Source: UBA961 sp049317525
Lineage (GTDB): Bacteria; Bacteroidota; Ignavibacteria; Kapaibacteriales; UBA961
NCBI GenBank assembly: GCA_049317525.1
Contig: JBMOIC010000011.1
Location: 1-64,000, forward strand
DNA: 64,000 nt
Direction: 5' to 3'
The number at the start of each line of letters is the position of its first letter. The stretch's first letter is position 1. Positions 33,680-42,520 of this stretch are shown here, piece after piece. The notes under the pieces are model-generated. The model searched no databases, was not told where the DNA came from, and worked only from the letters and a program-made list of their open reading frames with translations. Position numbers and translations under genes: made by a program.

Positions 33680-35024
33680 ATTCTTTCAAACCATTGCCAA
33701 TGTCTTCAGAATAGAAGAATTAAAGCAACGTATTTTATATACTGCGCTTATTCTTTTAGTGGTTAGAATAGGGTCTTATGTCCCGCTACCAGGTGTAGAT
33801 GTAATTGCATTACAAGCATCAAAAGGTGGAGATTCTAACACTTTATTTGGACTTTATGACCTTTTTGTAGGTGGAGCATTATCTAATGCTTCAATTTTTG
33901 CATTAGGTATTATGCCATATATCTCAGCTTCAATTATTCTGCAGTTAGCTGGAATAGTTATGCCTGAAGTACAAAGATTGCAAAGGGAAGGCGAAGAAGG
34001 AAGAAAAAAAATAACCCAATTCACTCGATATTTAACAGTTCTTATTGCTTGTCTGCAAGCTTGGGGTGTTAGCATAAAAATTGCCAATCCAGGTACATCT
34101 GCGGCTTCAGCTGTTGCCCCTGATATGGTTGCATGGTTTACATTCACTTCGATTATACTGCTTTCATCTGGTACGATATTTCTAATGTGGCTTGGTGAGC
34201 AAATTACTGAAAGAGGATTAGGAAATGGTATTTCACTAATCATTTTTATCGGTATAGTTGCAAGACTACCAGATGCCATATTCGCTGAAATTAACTATAT
34301 AAATTCCACTCCGCAGTTATTTGTACATTTGATTATTTTTGCAATTCTAGTTTTTATAATAGCTGGAGTTGTACTAATCACTCAGGGAGCACGAAGAATA
34401 CCTGTTCAGTATGCAAAAAGAGTTGTTGGTAAAAAAGTTTATGGTGGTACTACTCAATATATACCTTTAAGAGTAAATACTTCCGGTGTTATGCCTATTA
34501 TCTTTGCTCAGTCTATATTGTTTGTACCAAGTACAATTTTAAGCTTTTTTCCAGAAAACACTACTTTGCAGTGGATATCAAGCCAATTGTTTCGTGAACA
34601 GTCATATATTTATGCTCTAACATATTCTACTCTTATTGTGTTTTTTACATATTTTTATACTGCTGTAGCTTTTAACCCAAGAGATGTAGCTGATAATATG
34701 AAAAAACAAGGTGGTTTTATTCCTGGTATTAGACCAGGAGCACCTACTGCAGATTATATTGAAAATATATTAACTAGAATAACTTTACCTGGTGCTATGT
34801 TTCTTGCCCTTATAGCAATTATGCCAACATTTGTTTCTAATGTATTACGAGTACAACCATCATTTGCTTCGTTTTTTGGTGGTACAAGTTTACTTATAGT
34901 TGTTGGCGTAGCATTAGATACATTGCAACAAGTTGAATCATACTTATTAATGCGTCATTATGACGGCTTTATGAAAAGTGGCAAAATTCGAGGCAGAGCA
35001 AACTCAGGTGCTGGTGGTTTTTAA
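33672..35024 (+). CDS. secY: Preprotein translocase subunit SecY
   Basis: 450 residues with ten predicted membrane helices. YVPLPGVD near residue 37, IMPYISASIILQLAGIVMPEVQRLQREGEEGRKKITQFTRYLT (plug/TM2-3 region), GQITERG-like GEQITERGLGNGISLIIF, and FNPRDVADNMKKQGGFIPGIRPG in the cytoplasmic loop are standard SecY blocks. It forms the channel for Sec-dependent export, which all the T9SS cargoes in this window also need. It overlaps rplO by 8 bases. The adk gene often found after secY is absent; map follows directly. Confidence 0.97.
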   Translation: MNKFFQTIANVFRIEELKQRILYTALILLVVRIGSYVPLPGVDVIALQASKGGDSNTLFGLYDLFVGGALSNASIFALGIMPYISASIILQLAGIVMPEVQRLQREGEEGRKKITQFTRYLTVLIACLQAWGVSIKIANPGTSAASAVAPDMVAWFTFTSIILLSSGTIFLMWLGEQITERGLGNGISLIIFIGIVARLPDAIFAEINYINSTPQLFVHLIIFAILVFIIAGVVLITQGARRIPVQYAKRVVGKKVYGGTTQYIPLRVNTSGVMPIIFAQSILFVPSTILSFFPENTTLQWISSQLFREQSYIYALTYSTLIVFFTYFYTAVAFNPRDVADNMKKQGGFIPGIRPGAPTADYIENILTRITLPGAMFLALIAIMPTFVSNVLRVQPSFASFFGGTSLLIVVGVALDTLQQVESYLLMRHYDGFMKSGKIRGRANSGAGGF

Positions 35025-35029
35025 TTGAA

Positions 35030-35815
35030 ATGGAAACTGTTACAATACATACTGATAGCCCAATAAAGAATATTGAGAAAGCTTGTCGAATAGTTGCAGA
35101 AACAATAATGCTAGTTGGAAAAAGTATTAAAGTAGGCACAAAGACATTAGAACTAGACAAAATTGCAGAAGATTATATTTTAACCCAAAATGCAATACCA
35201 GCTTTTAAAGGTTATAAAGTAGATGGAAATGATTTTAAGCATACACTTTGTATTTCGGTAAATGAAGAAGTTGTGCATGGAATCCCTAGTGAAAGACTGA
35301 TAGAAGAAGGCGATATAGTTTCTATAGATTGTGGTGTTCAGTATAATGGTTATTTCGGTGATAGTGCATATACTTTTTCAGTTGGCACTATTTCAGCAGA
35401 GATAGAAAAATTACTTAAAACAACACAAGAATCTTTAGATCTTGGAGTACAGCAAGCTATAGCAAGAAATAAAGTTTATGATATAGCAAGAGCTGTTCAA
35501 ACGCACGTTGAAAATAATGGATTTTCTGTAGTGAGACAATTGGTTGGCCATGGAATAGGCAAACAATTACATGAAGATCCGGCTATACCGAATTTTGTAC
35601 CACCTTTGTTACAACGTTCGTACTATCCCAATGCAAAATTGCAAAGAGGAAAAACAATAGCAATTGAACCGATGGTTAATATTGGTACACATAATGTTAA
35701 AACATTAAGTGATGGCTGGACAGTAATAACAGCCGATAAAAGACCATCAGCACATTTTGAACATACTGTCCTCGTAGAAGAGGGCAAACCGATAATACTT
35801 ACTTTGATGGATTAA
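35030..35815 (+). CDS. map: Methionine aminopeptidase type I
   Basis: 261 residues, the short type I form. Metal ligands are visible in order: Asp in VSIDCGVQYNGYFGDSAYTF (two Asp), His in LVGHGIGKQLHEDP, Glu in AIEPMVNIG, and Glu near HFEHTVLVEEG. The substrate-pocket segment FKHTLCISVNEEVVHGIP is normal. It removes the initiator Met from nascent proteins. It starts five bases after secY and ends four bases before infA, an arrangement (secY-map-infA-rpmJ) common in Bacteroidota and Firmicutes. Confidence 0.96.
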   Translation: METVTIHTDSPIKNIEKACRIVAETIMLVGKSIKVGTKTLELDKIAEDYILTQNAIPAFKGYKVDGNDFKHTLCISVNEEVVHGIPSERLIEEGDIVSIDCGVQYNGYFGDSAYTFSVGTISAEIEKLLKTTQESLDLGVQQAIARNKVYDIARAVQTHVENNGFSVVRQLVGHGIGKQLHEDPAIPNFVPPLLQRSYYPNAKLQRGKTIAIEPMVNIGTHNVKTLSDGWTVITADKRPSAHFEHTVLVEEGKPIILTLMD

Positions 35816-35819
35816 CTTA

Positions 35820-36038
35820 ATGTCGAAACAAGATCTTATTAGGATTGATGGTGTCATAGATGAAACATTACCTAATACCCAGTTTATAGTTAAGTTAGAA
35901 AATAACCATAAAGTACTGTGTCATATATCGGGAAAGATGAGAATGAATTTTATCAAGATTCTTCAGGGCGATAAGGTAACAGTAGAGTTATCACCCTATG
36001 ATCTTGCAAAAGGCCGTATTGTTTACCGCTATAAATAA
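35820..36038 (+). CDS. infA: Translation initiation factor IF-1
   Basis: 72 residues, a single OB fold: LIRIDGVIDETLPNTQFIVKLENNHKVLCHISGKMRMNFIKILQGDKVTVELSPYDLAKGRIVYRYK. All expected positions for IF-1 are present. It binds the 30S A site during initiation. It starts four bases after map and ends nine bases before rpmJ. Confidence 0.96.
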   Translation: MSKQDLIRIDGVIDETLPNTQFIVKLENNHKVLCHISGKMRMNFIKILQGDKVTVELSPYDLAKGRIVYRYK

Positions 36039-36047
36039 AGAATAGCT

Positions 36048-36164
36048 ATGAAAGTTCAAGCATCAGTAAAAAAACGCAGCCCGGACGACAAAATTGTTGT
36101 TCGAAGAGGCAAAGTGTATATTATCAACAAGAAAAATCCACGCTTTAAGCAACGTCAAGGATAA
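36048..36164 (+). CDS. rpmJ: 50S ribosomal protein L36 (bL36), zinc-free form
   Basis: 38 codons from ATG 36048 to TAA 36162-36164. The start MKVQASVKKR and the end NPRFKQRQG are typical, but the zinc-binding Cys/His residues of the common form are absent (RSPDDKIVVRR where zinc forms have C..C). This C-minus type is usual in Bacteroidota. It lies nine bases after infA and 14 before rpsM. Confidence 0.95.
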   Translation: MKVQASVKKRSPDDKIVVRRGKVYIINKKNPRFKQRQG

Positions 36165-36178
36165 TAAGGAGAACGCTT

Positions 36179-36556
36179 GTGGCTCGTATCGCCGGCATAG
36201 ATTTGCCAAAAAATAAACGAGGCATTATTGGGCTTACGTATATCTTCGGCGTAGGCAAAGAAACCTCTTCTCGAATTCTTACCAAAGCAGGTATAGAATT
36301 TGAAAAGCGAATAATGACCTGGACAGATGAAGAAATTGCACGTATACGTTCTGCTATTGCAGATTATAAAGTTGAAGGTCAGCTTCGTTCTGAAATTCAA
36401 TTAAATATTAAAAGATTGATGGATATTGGGTGCTATAGAGGCCTAAGACATCGTCGTGGTTTACCTGCACGCGGGCAACGTACTCGTACTAATTCCCGTA
36501 CAAGAAAAGGTCGTCGTAAAACAGTAGCTGGTAAGAAAAAAGCAGCTAGGAAATAA
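36179..36556 (+). CDS. rpsM: 30S ribosomal protein S13 (uS13)
   Basis: 125 residues from a GTG start with AAGGAG seven bases upstream. ARIAGIDLPKNKRGIIGLTYIFGVG opens the protein and GLRHRRGLPARGQRTRTNSRTRKGRRKTVAGKKKA closes it. uS13 sits at the top of the 30S head and contacts P-site tRNA and bridges B1a/B1b. Normal length. rpsK follows after 30 bases. Confidence 0.96.
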   Translation: MARIAGIDLPKNKRGIIGLTYIFGVGKETSSRILTKAGIEFEKRIMTWTDEEIARIRSAIADYKVEGQLRSEIQLNIKRLMDIGCYRGLRHRRGLPARGQRTRTNSRTRKGRRKTVAGKKKAARK

Positions 36557-36586
36557 TAAGTTTGTTAACATCATATACCGAATACT

Positions 36587-36973
36587 ATGGCCGCAGCTAA
36601 AAAGCGTGTTAAGAAAAAAACGGTTAGTGACATACATGGAAAAGCACTTATTCGTGCAACTTTCAATAATGTAATTGTTACTATAACCGATACATATGGT
36701 AATGTTCTTACTTGGTCCTCTGCAGGTCGCAATGGCTTCCGTGGTTCCAAAAAGAATACTCCTTATGCATCTCAAGTATCAGCAGAAAGAGCAGCTAAAG
36801 AAGCTCATGAAATGGGATTAAGAAAGGTTGAGGTTATCGTTAGAGGCCCAGGCTCTGGACGTGAAGCAGCAATTAGAGCATTATCTCAAGCAGGACTTGA
36901 AATATTAAATATTTTGGATAAAACTCCGTTGCCACATAATGGATGCCGTCCTCCTAAGCGCAGAAGAGTTTAA
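36587..36973 (+). CDS. rpsK: 30S ribosomal protein S11 (uS11)
   Basis: 128 residues. Conserved blocks: ATFNNVIVTITDTYGNVLTWSSAGRNGFRGSKKNTPYASQ, VEVIVRGPGSGREAAIRAL and the C-terminal TPLPHNGCRPPKRRRV. uS11 helps form the platform and the mRNA exit path. In most bacteria rpsD follows; here it is absent and rpoA comes next after a 127-bp gap that contains an 8-bp stem. Confidence 0.97.
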   Translation: MAAAKKRVKKKTVSDIHGKALIRATFNNVIVTITDTYGNVLTWSSAGRNGFRGSKKNTPYASQVSAERAAKEAHEMGLRKVEVIVRGPGSGREAAIRALSQAGLEILNILDKTPLPHNGCRPPKRRRV

Positions 36974-36992
36974 TTATTCGATTATATTTTTG

Positions 36993-37012
36993 ATGCCTGC
37001 AGATGCAGGCAT
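36993..37012 (+). promoter_or_regulatory. Hairpin between rpsK and rpoA
   Basis: ATGCCTGC (36993-37000) pairs perfectly with GCAGGCAT (37005-37012) over a 4-base loop. No T run follows, so it is a poor terminator. It sits where rpsD would normally be. A TATTTTTG box directly before it (36985-36992) lacks a -33 partner. Confidence 0.4.
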
Positions 37013-37100
37013 TATGCACTCTGATATATTGTTTTAAATAAAATAATTGCTCTCACCCAGCCGCTGTTATTATACAGCTGCGCTATTAGTAAGAGAAAAA

Positions 37101-38117
37101 ATGAATACATCCATGCAAATGCCCGAAAGGGTTCATATTGAAGAAACTGACATCGCTTTTAAAGGGCGTTATGTTCTTCAACCTCTAGAAGAAGGTTATG
37201 GCGTTACAATAGGTAATGCACTACGTAGAGTATTATTATCTTCTATTCCAGGCCATGCTATTGTTGGCGTTAAGCTTGGCAATGTTCAGCATGAATTTGA
37301 AACAATTCCTGGTGTTGTAGAAGATATGTGTGAAATTATTCTGAATCTAAAAGAAGTTCGTTTTCGTCTTTTAGATAAAAAGAATAGTAAAATGTCATTA
37401 AAACTAAAAGGTCCTAAGATTTGGACTGCAGCAGACATACAAGAAGCTTGTCCTCACATTGAAGTAATGGAACCAGATAAGTATATTGCTACTTTAGCTG
37501 ATGATGCTGAGTTTGATGTTGAGTTTAAGATTGGTCGTGGAAAAGGATATATTCCTGGAGAAGAACACAATAGTACTGAATATCCTTTAGGGATGATTCC
37601 TATAGATTCTATCTTTACGCCAATTAAAAATGTTGTGTATACAATAGAGCCTTTTCGAGTTGGACAAAAAACTGACTATGAAAGACTAACTTTAGATGTA
37701 TATACCGACGGTACAGTAACTGCACAAGAATCTATACAAGAAGCTGCTGCTATTCTTCAAGAACATTTGATGTTATTTGTAAATTTTGAACAAATGCGTC
37801 GTGAACAAGAAGCTCAAGAAGTAGTTGAAGAAGAAGCAAAGGAAGCTGAAAAAACACGTATGAGAAGAATTCTATTTACTCCTGTAGATGAATTAGAACT
37901 TTCTGTTCGTGCACATAATTGCTTGAAGGCTGCAAATATCAAATCACTTGCTGAATTGGTATCATTAAATGAGCAAGATTTGCTCAAATTCAGAAACTTT
38001 GGCCGTAAATCATTAACTGAATTAGCGGAAATCGTTCGTGTTCATGGTTTGGTTTTTGGCATGAACATAGAAAAATATGTAAAAGAAGAAGCTAAGACAG
38101 CTGATTCTGAAGCATAA
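37101..38117 (+). CDS. rpoA: RNA polymerase alpha subunit
   Basis: 338 residues from ATG 37101 (AAGAG just upstream); an upstream in-frame TTG at 37047 would add an unlikely leader. The N-terminal dimerisation domain has YGVTIGNALRRVLLSSIPGHAI, and the C-terminal domain (from about residue 265) has TPVDELELSVRAHNCLKAANIKSLAELV and the promoter-binding helix region KFRNFGRKSLTELAEIV. The linker holds an acidic segment (EAQEVVEEEAKEAEK). It assembles the polymerase core. rplQ follows after 31 bases, the typical alpha-operon end. Confidence 0.96.
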   Translation: MNTSMQMPERVHIEETDIAFKGRYVLQPLEEGYGVTIGNALRRVLLSSIPGHAIVGVKLGNVQHEFETIPGVVEDMCEIILNLKEVRFRLLDKKNSKMSLKLKGPKIWTAADIQEACPHIEVMEPDKYIATLADDAEFDVEFKIGRGKGYIPGEEHNSTEYPLGMIPIDSIFTPIKNVVYTIEPFRVGQKTDYERLTLDVYTDGTVTAQESIQEAAAILQEHLMLFVNFEQMRREQEAQEVVEEEAKEAEKTRMRRILFTPVDELELSVRAHNCLKAANIKSLAELVSLNEQDLLKFRNFGRKSLTELAEIVRVHGLVFGMNIEKYVKEEAKTADSEA

Positions 38118-38148
38118 ATCATCTAGATTTGATTAGAGAGAAATAACA

Positions 38149-38820
38149 ATGATTCATCGTAGAGTTGGAAGGAAACTTGGCCGTACATGGAGCCACAAGA
38201 AAGCACTAATGTGCAATATGGCTACCGATTTGTTTCTTCATAAAAAAATTGTGACTACAGAAGCAAAAGCAAAAGAATTACGTCCATTTGCAGAAGCGCT
38301 TATTACAAGAGCCAGAATTGCACTTCGCAATGAACAAAATGGTAATGTTCCAAATTCACGTCCTAATAAGAATGGTGAGGTTATTAAGTCTACAACAGAC
38401 TTTAATCAACGCCGTCAAGTTGGACGCTTTATTAAAAATAAGGCAGTACTTCAGGAACTTTTTGATACAATAGCCCCTGCAGTGTTCACCCGTGATGGTG
38501 GATATACACGTATTATTAAGCTTGGGCCTCGTCGTGGTGATGGTGGTAAAGAAGCTATTATTGAATTAGTAGATTTTGCACTTCCACAAGATGGTGTTGT
38601 AAGATTGAAGAAAAAACAATCTGCTAGACCAATGAAAGCTACTACGAAGTCTGCAATTATTACAAGTGCTGTAGCCCCTATTACTGCAGAAGAAATAGAA
38701 GAAGAAATTGCTGAAGTGAAAGAAATGTCTACCGATACAATTATAGAAGAATCTTTAGTTGAAGACATTCCACAAGAGGAAACTTCTTCTGAAGATAAAA
38801 AAGAAGAATCTGCTGAATAA
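38149..38820 (+). CDS. rplQ: 50S ribosomal protein L17 (bL17) with insertion and acidic tail
   Basis: 223 residues against a common 115-130. The core is normal: HRRVGRKLGRTWSHKKALMCNMATDLF, TTEAKAKELRPFAEALIT, and TRDGGYTRIIKLGPRRGDGGKEAIIELVDF. Two additions are clear. About 25 residues (from about NEQNGNVPN to STTDF) are inserted before RRQVGRFIKNK. A C-terminal tail of about 75 residues is first basic, then highly acidic (EEIEEEIAEVKE, EETSSEDKKEESAE). C-terminal tails on bL17 occur in Bacteroidota; their role is unknown to me. The gene ends the superoperon, followed by a strong terminator. Confidence 0.95.
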   Translation: MIHRRVGRKLGRTWSHKKALMCNMATDLFLHKKIVTTEAKAKELRPFAEALITRARIALRNEQNGNVPNSRPNKNGEVIKSTTDFNQRRQVGRFIKNKAVLQELFDTIAPAVFTRDGGYTRIIKLGPRRGDGGKEAIIELVDFALPQDGVVRLKKKQSARPMKATTKSAIITSAVAPITAEEIEEEIAEVKEMSTDTIIEESLVEDIPQEETSSEDKKEESAE

Positions 38821-38839
38821 GTTAATCGACATAGATTTT

Positions 38840-38872
38840 AAGGCAACTGTTTTCAGTTGCCTTTTTTTTTAT
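38840..38872 (+). terminator. Terminator of the ribosomal superoperon
   Basis: A 10-bp perfect stem (38840-38849 with 38854-38863) with a TTTT loop is followed by a run of T's, about 20 bases after the rplQ stop. Confidence 0.93.
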
Positions 38873-38888
38873 ATGATAGATAGATAAT

Positions 38889-39845
38889 ATGAAGCTATTT
38901 GTATCATGTGGTGATGTGAATGGGATAGGACTTGAAACATTTTTTAAGTCTATACAATCTATGGATATACTAGATCATGAAGTGATTCTATGTATTCATC
39001 CTAAAACTCTTGAAGAGTCTGGATTAGCAGGCCCTTTGATTAATAATACAGTAGTAAGTGGTAAGCATATAATAACAATTCATCCATGTACTATGTATTC
39101 ACCAATTACATATGGCATTGCAACTAAAGAATCTGCTAAATTAGCTATTGAATCACTTGAAATATCTATTCATCATGTATATCATAAAAATGCAGATGCA
39201 TTGATTACATTGCCAATATCAAAGGCATCTTTAAGAGAATGTGATTGGGACTTTCCTGGTCAAACAGAAATGTTATCAGCATATACAAATCAAGCTCAGC
39301 CATTAATGATATTGTTCGCAAAACAATTTCGAGTAGCACTTGCCACGATCCATGTGCCGCTGCAAAAAGTATCTTCAATGATATCTAAAGACTCTCTTGT
39401 ACAGACAATTAACATATTACATACTTCTTTATGCGAAGATTGGCATATTGAACAACCAACAATAGCGGTTTTAGGATTAAATCCTCATGCAGGAGAGCAA
39501 GGAGATATTGGTAATGAAGAACAAATCAGTATAATTCCTGCAATTGATCAGTGTACATCTCACAATATCAAAGTAGATGGACCATTTTCGGCTGATGCTT
39601 TTTTTGCACAAAAAAAATATCAACACTATGATGCTGTTTTAGCAATGTATCATGATCAAGGTTTAATTCCATTAAAAATGATTTCTGATTATTCAGGTGT
39701 TAATGCTACAGTTGGTTTGCCAATTATCCGCATGTCGCCCGATCATGGCACTGCATATGATATTGCAGGAAAGAATATCGCACATTTTGAAAGCACTAAA
39801 CAAGCTATCTTATCTGCAATAGAATTTGCAGTTAATAGGGCATAA
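38889..39845 (+). CDS. pdxA: 4-hydroxythreonine-4-phosphate dehydrogenase
   Basis: 318 residues. GDVNGIGLE near the start, TLPISKASL, FPGQTEML, the metal/substrate region LNPHAGEQGDIGNEE, DGPFSADAFF, YDAVLAMYHDQGLIPLKM and MSPDHGTAYDIAGK are all PdxA signatures, including the metal-binding His residues. It oxidises 4-phosphooxy-threonine in pyridoxal-phosphate synthesis (DXP-dependent route), in the cytoplasm. It follows the rplQ terminator with no clear promoter of its own. The next gene, four bases on, encodes a PLP-dependent enzyme, kynureninase. Confidence 0.94.
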   Translation: MKLFVSCGDVNGIGLETFFKSIQSMDILDHEVILCIHPKTLEESGLAGPLINNTVVSGKHIITIHPCTMYSPITYGIATKESAKLAIESLEISIHHVYHKNADALITLPISKASLRECDWDFPGQTEMLSAYTNQAQPLMILFAKQFRVALATIHVPLQKVSSMISKDSLVQTINILHTSLCEDWHIEQPTIAVLGLNPHAGEQGDIGNEEQISIIPAIDQCTSHNIKVDGPFSADAFFAQKKYQHYDAVLAMYHDQGLIPLKMISDYSGVNATVGLPIIRMSPDHGTAYDIAGKNIAHFESTKQAILSAIEFAVNRA

Positions 39846-39857
39846 AAGGTGAATACG

Positions 39858-41147
39858 ATGACACATTATTCAGCAGATTTTGCATCATTAGCAGATAAAA
39901 ATGATGCACTTGCATCATGCAGAGATGATTTCTTTTTTCCACAATATAATGGACATTCAGCATTATATTTTTGTGGTAATTCTCTAGGACTTCAACCCAA
40001 AAGTGTTTCTGATTATATAGAACAGGAATTAAAAGATTGGAGAGAATATGGAGTAGAAGGCCATTTTAATTCCAAAAGACCATGGTTTTCATATCATAAA
40101 GTATTAACAGAATCATTGGCTAGATTAGTAGGAGCTTTACCATTAGAAGTTGTTGCTACAAATACATTAACAGCAAATCTTCACTTTGCAATGGTTTCAT
40201 TTTATAAGCCTACACCTCAAAGATATAAGATTATAATGGAAGGAAATGCTTTTCCTTCTGATCAATATGCTATCGAATCACAAGTTAGATTTCATGGTTT
40301 TCATCCTGACACTACGATAATTGAAGTATTTCCTAGAGAAGGAGAATATACACTTAGAACAGAAGACATTTTATCTGCAATTTCATTTCATGGTAATGAG
40401 TTAGCATTATTGATGTTTAGCGGTGTTCAATATTTAACTGGGCAAAGATTTAATATGCAGCAAATAGCAGAAGCTGCACATGATGTAGGTGCTTATTGTG
40501 GCTTGGATTTAGCCCATGCAATAGGAAATGTTGAATTAGAATTACATGATTGGCACATAGATTTTGCAGTTTGGTGTTCTTATAAGTATTTAAATTCTGG
40601 TCCGGGTGGTATTGGTGGACTTTTTATCCACGAAAAACATGCATATTCTAGTGAATTACCTCGATTTGCAGGCTGGTGGGGATATCAAGAATCGTCAAGA
40701 TTTTTAATGAAAAAAGGATTTATACCTGAGCCTGGGGCTCAAGGTTGGCAAGTAAGTAATGCACAAGTATTTCAAATGGCAGCATTAAGAGCTTCTTTAG
40801 ATATCTTTGATAAAGCAGATTTACGCTTATTATTTGCTAAAAGAGATGCGCTTACAGGTTATGCTGAATATTTGTTGGATTCCTTATTACAAGAGTATCC
40901 ACATATTCCCTTAGAAATAATAACTCCCAAAAACAGTAAAGAAAGAGGGGCTCAATTATCTATGTTAATTCATAAACATGGAAAAGAATTGATGGAAAGC
41001 CTATTATCAGATGGAATAATAGTGGATTGGAGAGAACCCAATATTATAAGATTGGCACCTGCACCTTTATACAATTCATTTGCAGATATTACAAAGTTCT
41101 CAGAAAAATGTAAGGAACATTGTATTCGATTATTTACCAACAAGTAA
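39858..41147 (+). CDS. kynU: Kynureninase
   Basis: 429 residues from ATG 39858, nine bases after AAAAGG; the GTG at 39849 abuts that site and is less likely. FCGNSLGLQPKSV, NTLTANLHFAMVSFYKPT, EGNAFPSDQYA, LDLAHAIGNVELELHDW and the PLP-binding Lys243 in YKYLNSGPGGIGG identify kynureninase. It cleaves kynurenine to anthranilate and alanine (or 3-hydroxykynurenine to 3-hydroxyanthranilate, towards NAD). No other kynurenine-pathway gene is in the window. Its 3' end overlaps the convergent murC gene by 18 bases, and no terminator separates them. Confidence 0.93.
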   Translation: MTHYSADFASLADKNDALASCRDDFFFPQYNGHSALYFCGNSLGLQPKSVSDYIEQELKDWREYGVEGHFNSKRPWFSYHKVLTESLARLVGALPLEVVATNTLTANLHFAMVSFYKPTPQRYKIIMEGNAFPSDQYAIESQVRFHGFHPDTTIIEVFPREGEYTLRTEDILSAISFHGNELALLMFSGVQYLTGQRFNMQQIAEAAHDVGAYCGLDLAHAIGNVELELHDWHIDFAVWCSYKYLNSGPGGIGGLFIHEKHAYSSELPRFAGWWGYQESSRFLMKKGFIPEPGAQGWQVSNAQVFQMAALRASLDIFDKADLRLLFAKRDALTGYAEYLLDSLLQEYPHIPLEIITPKNSKERGAQLSMLIHKHGKELMESLLSDGIIVDWREPNIIRLAPAPLYNSFADITKFSEKCKEHCIRLFTNK

Positions 41148-42506
41148 TATATCGGATAATTTTGTTATATCTCCAGCACCTACGGTTAATACAAGATCAC
41201 CTGGTTGAATAACAGATTTTACCACATGTTCTAAATCTGCTTTATTCTGAACATAATGAACATTACGGTGCCCTGCTTTTTTTGCAGACTGAGCAATCAA
41301 TTCACCGGTAATACCTTCAATTGGAATTTCTCTTGCAGGATAAATATCTGTGATAAACACAATATCCGCATCGTCGAAAGAAAGCCCAAATTCTTTATAA
41401 AAATCTCTTGTTCTGGTATATGTATGTGGCTGAAATACACATACAATACGTCTGTCTTTCCAACCAGCTCTAGCTGCTGCCAAAGCATTCAATAATTCTG
41501 TAGGATGATGGGCATAATCATCAACTATCAATATATCATCTATCATACCTTTAATTTCGAAACGACGATATACACCTGCAAAGGTCTCTAATGCATTTTT
41601 GATGGTTTCAAATGGTATTTCTAAATGAAGACCTACAGTAATTGCAGCTAAAGAATTTTTAACATTATATAGCCCGGGTATTTGTATGCAGATTTTTCCA
41701 AGATCTTTACCATGTGCTTTAACTGTAAATGTAGAACTTTGTTCATGGGAAATAATATCAATTGCTCGTATATCGCATTGACGGGATAAACCAAAAGTAA
41801 TAATCTTTTTATTGATATGAGGAAGAATATCACGAACACCCGAATCATCTAAACCTAAAGCAATTAACCCATAAAAAGGTACTTTAGCAGCAAATTCTAT
41901 AAATGCTTTTTTTACTTCTTCTTCAGTTCCATAAATATCAAGATGTTCGGCTTCAATATTATTAATTACTGCAATAGTAGGGAATAACTGTAAAAAGGAT
42001 CTATCATATTCATCTGCTTCTACTACTGTCCATTGTCCTTTTCCTAATCTAGCATTTGTGCCACCAAGGCCATCAAGCCTTCCACCTACAATTACAGTTG
42101 GGTCTATACCACCTTTCATTAATACTAAACCACATAGCGAAGTTGTAGTGGTTTTACCATGTGTTCCAGCTAAGGCTAAAGTATAATTAAGTCTTGATAA
42201 TTCTGCTAACATTTCAGCTCTTCGGATGATAGGAATACCCTTTTCAAAAGCTGCAATGGTTTCTGGATTTTCTTGAGGTTTAACGGCGCTTGAATACACA
42301 ACTGCCTCTGCACCAATTATATAATCAGCTGCATGCCCGGTATAAATATGTGCACCAAGTGAAGCAAGATATTCGGTGTTTTCTGATACGGATAAATCCG
42401 AACCACTAATAGTAAAGCCTAGATTGATAAGGATTTCAGCAATCCCACTCATTCCAATTCCGCCTATACCAACAAAATGAATATGTTTAATCGCAGTAAA
42501 AATCAT
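41130..42506 (-). CDS. murC: UDP-N-acetylmuramate--L-alanine ligase
   Basis: 458 residues, the usual length. HFVGIGGIGMSGIAEIL opens the UDP-binding domain, the ATP site is GTHGKTTTTS near residue 115, then VVEADEYDRSFL, NIEAEHLDIY, DDYAHHPTE and the C-terminal domain with FQPHTYTRT. It adds L-Ala to UDP-MurNAc in the cytoplasm, the first step of the peptidoglycan stem peptide. It is the last gene of a purF-yciH-murC operon, 14 bases after yciH. It is not in a dcw cluster here, so murC has been separated from the other mur genes or these lie elsewhere. Confidence 0.96.
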   Translation of the reverse strand: MIFTAIKHIHFVGIGGIGMSGIAEILINLGFTISGSDLSVSENTEYLASLGAHIYTGHAADYIIGAEAVVYSSAVKPQENPETIAAFEKGIPIIRRAEMLAELSRLNYTLALAGTHGKTTTTSLCGLVLMKGGIDPTVIVGGRLDGLGGTNARLGKGQWTVVEADEYDRSFLQLFPTIAVINNIEAEHLDIYGTEEEVKKAFIEFAAKVPFYGLIALGLDDSGVRDILPHINKKIITFGLSRQCDIRAIDIISHEQSSTFTVKAHGKDLGKICIQIPGLYNVKNSLAAITVGLHLEIPFETIKNALETFAGVYRRFEIKGMIDDILIVDDYAHHPTELLNALAAARAGWKDRRIVCVFQPHTYTRTRDFYKEFGLSFDDADIVFITDIYPAREIPIEGITGELIAQSAKKAGHRNVHYVQNKADLEHVVKSVIQPGDLVLTVGAGDITKLSDILLVGK

Positions 42507-42520
42507 AGTTTTTTAATGGC

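Noticed and set aside
33854..34279. 141-codon minus-strand frame inside secY
   Set aside because: Antisense shadow; the SecY frame is intact and conserved.
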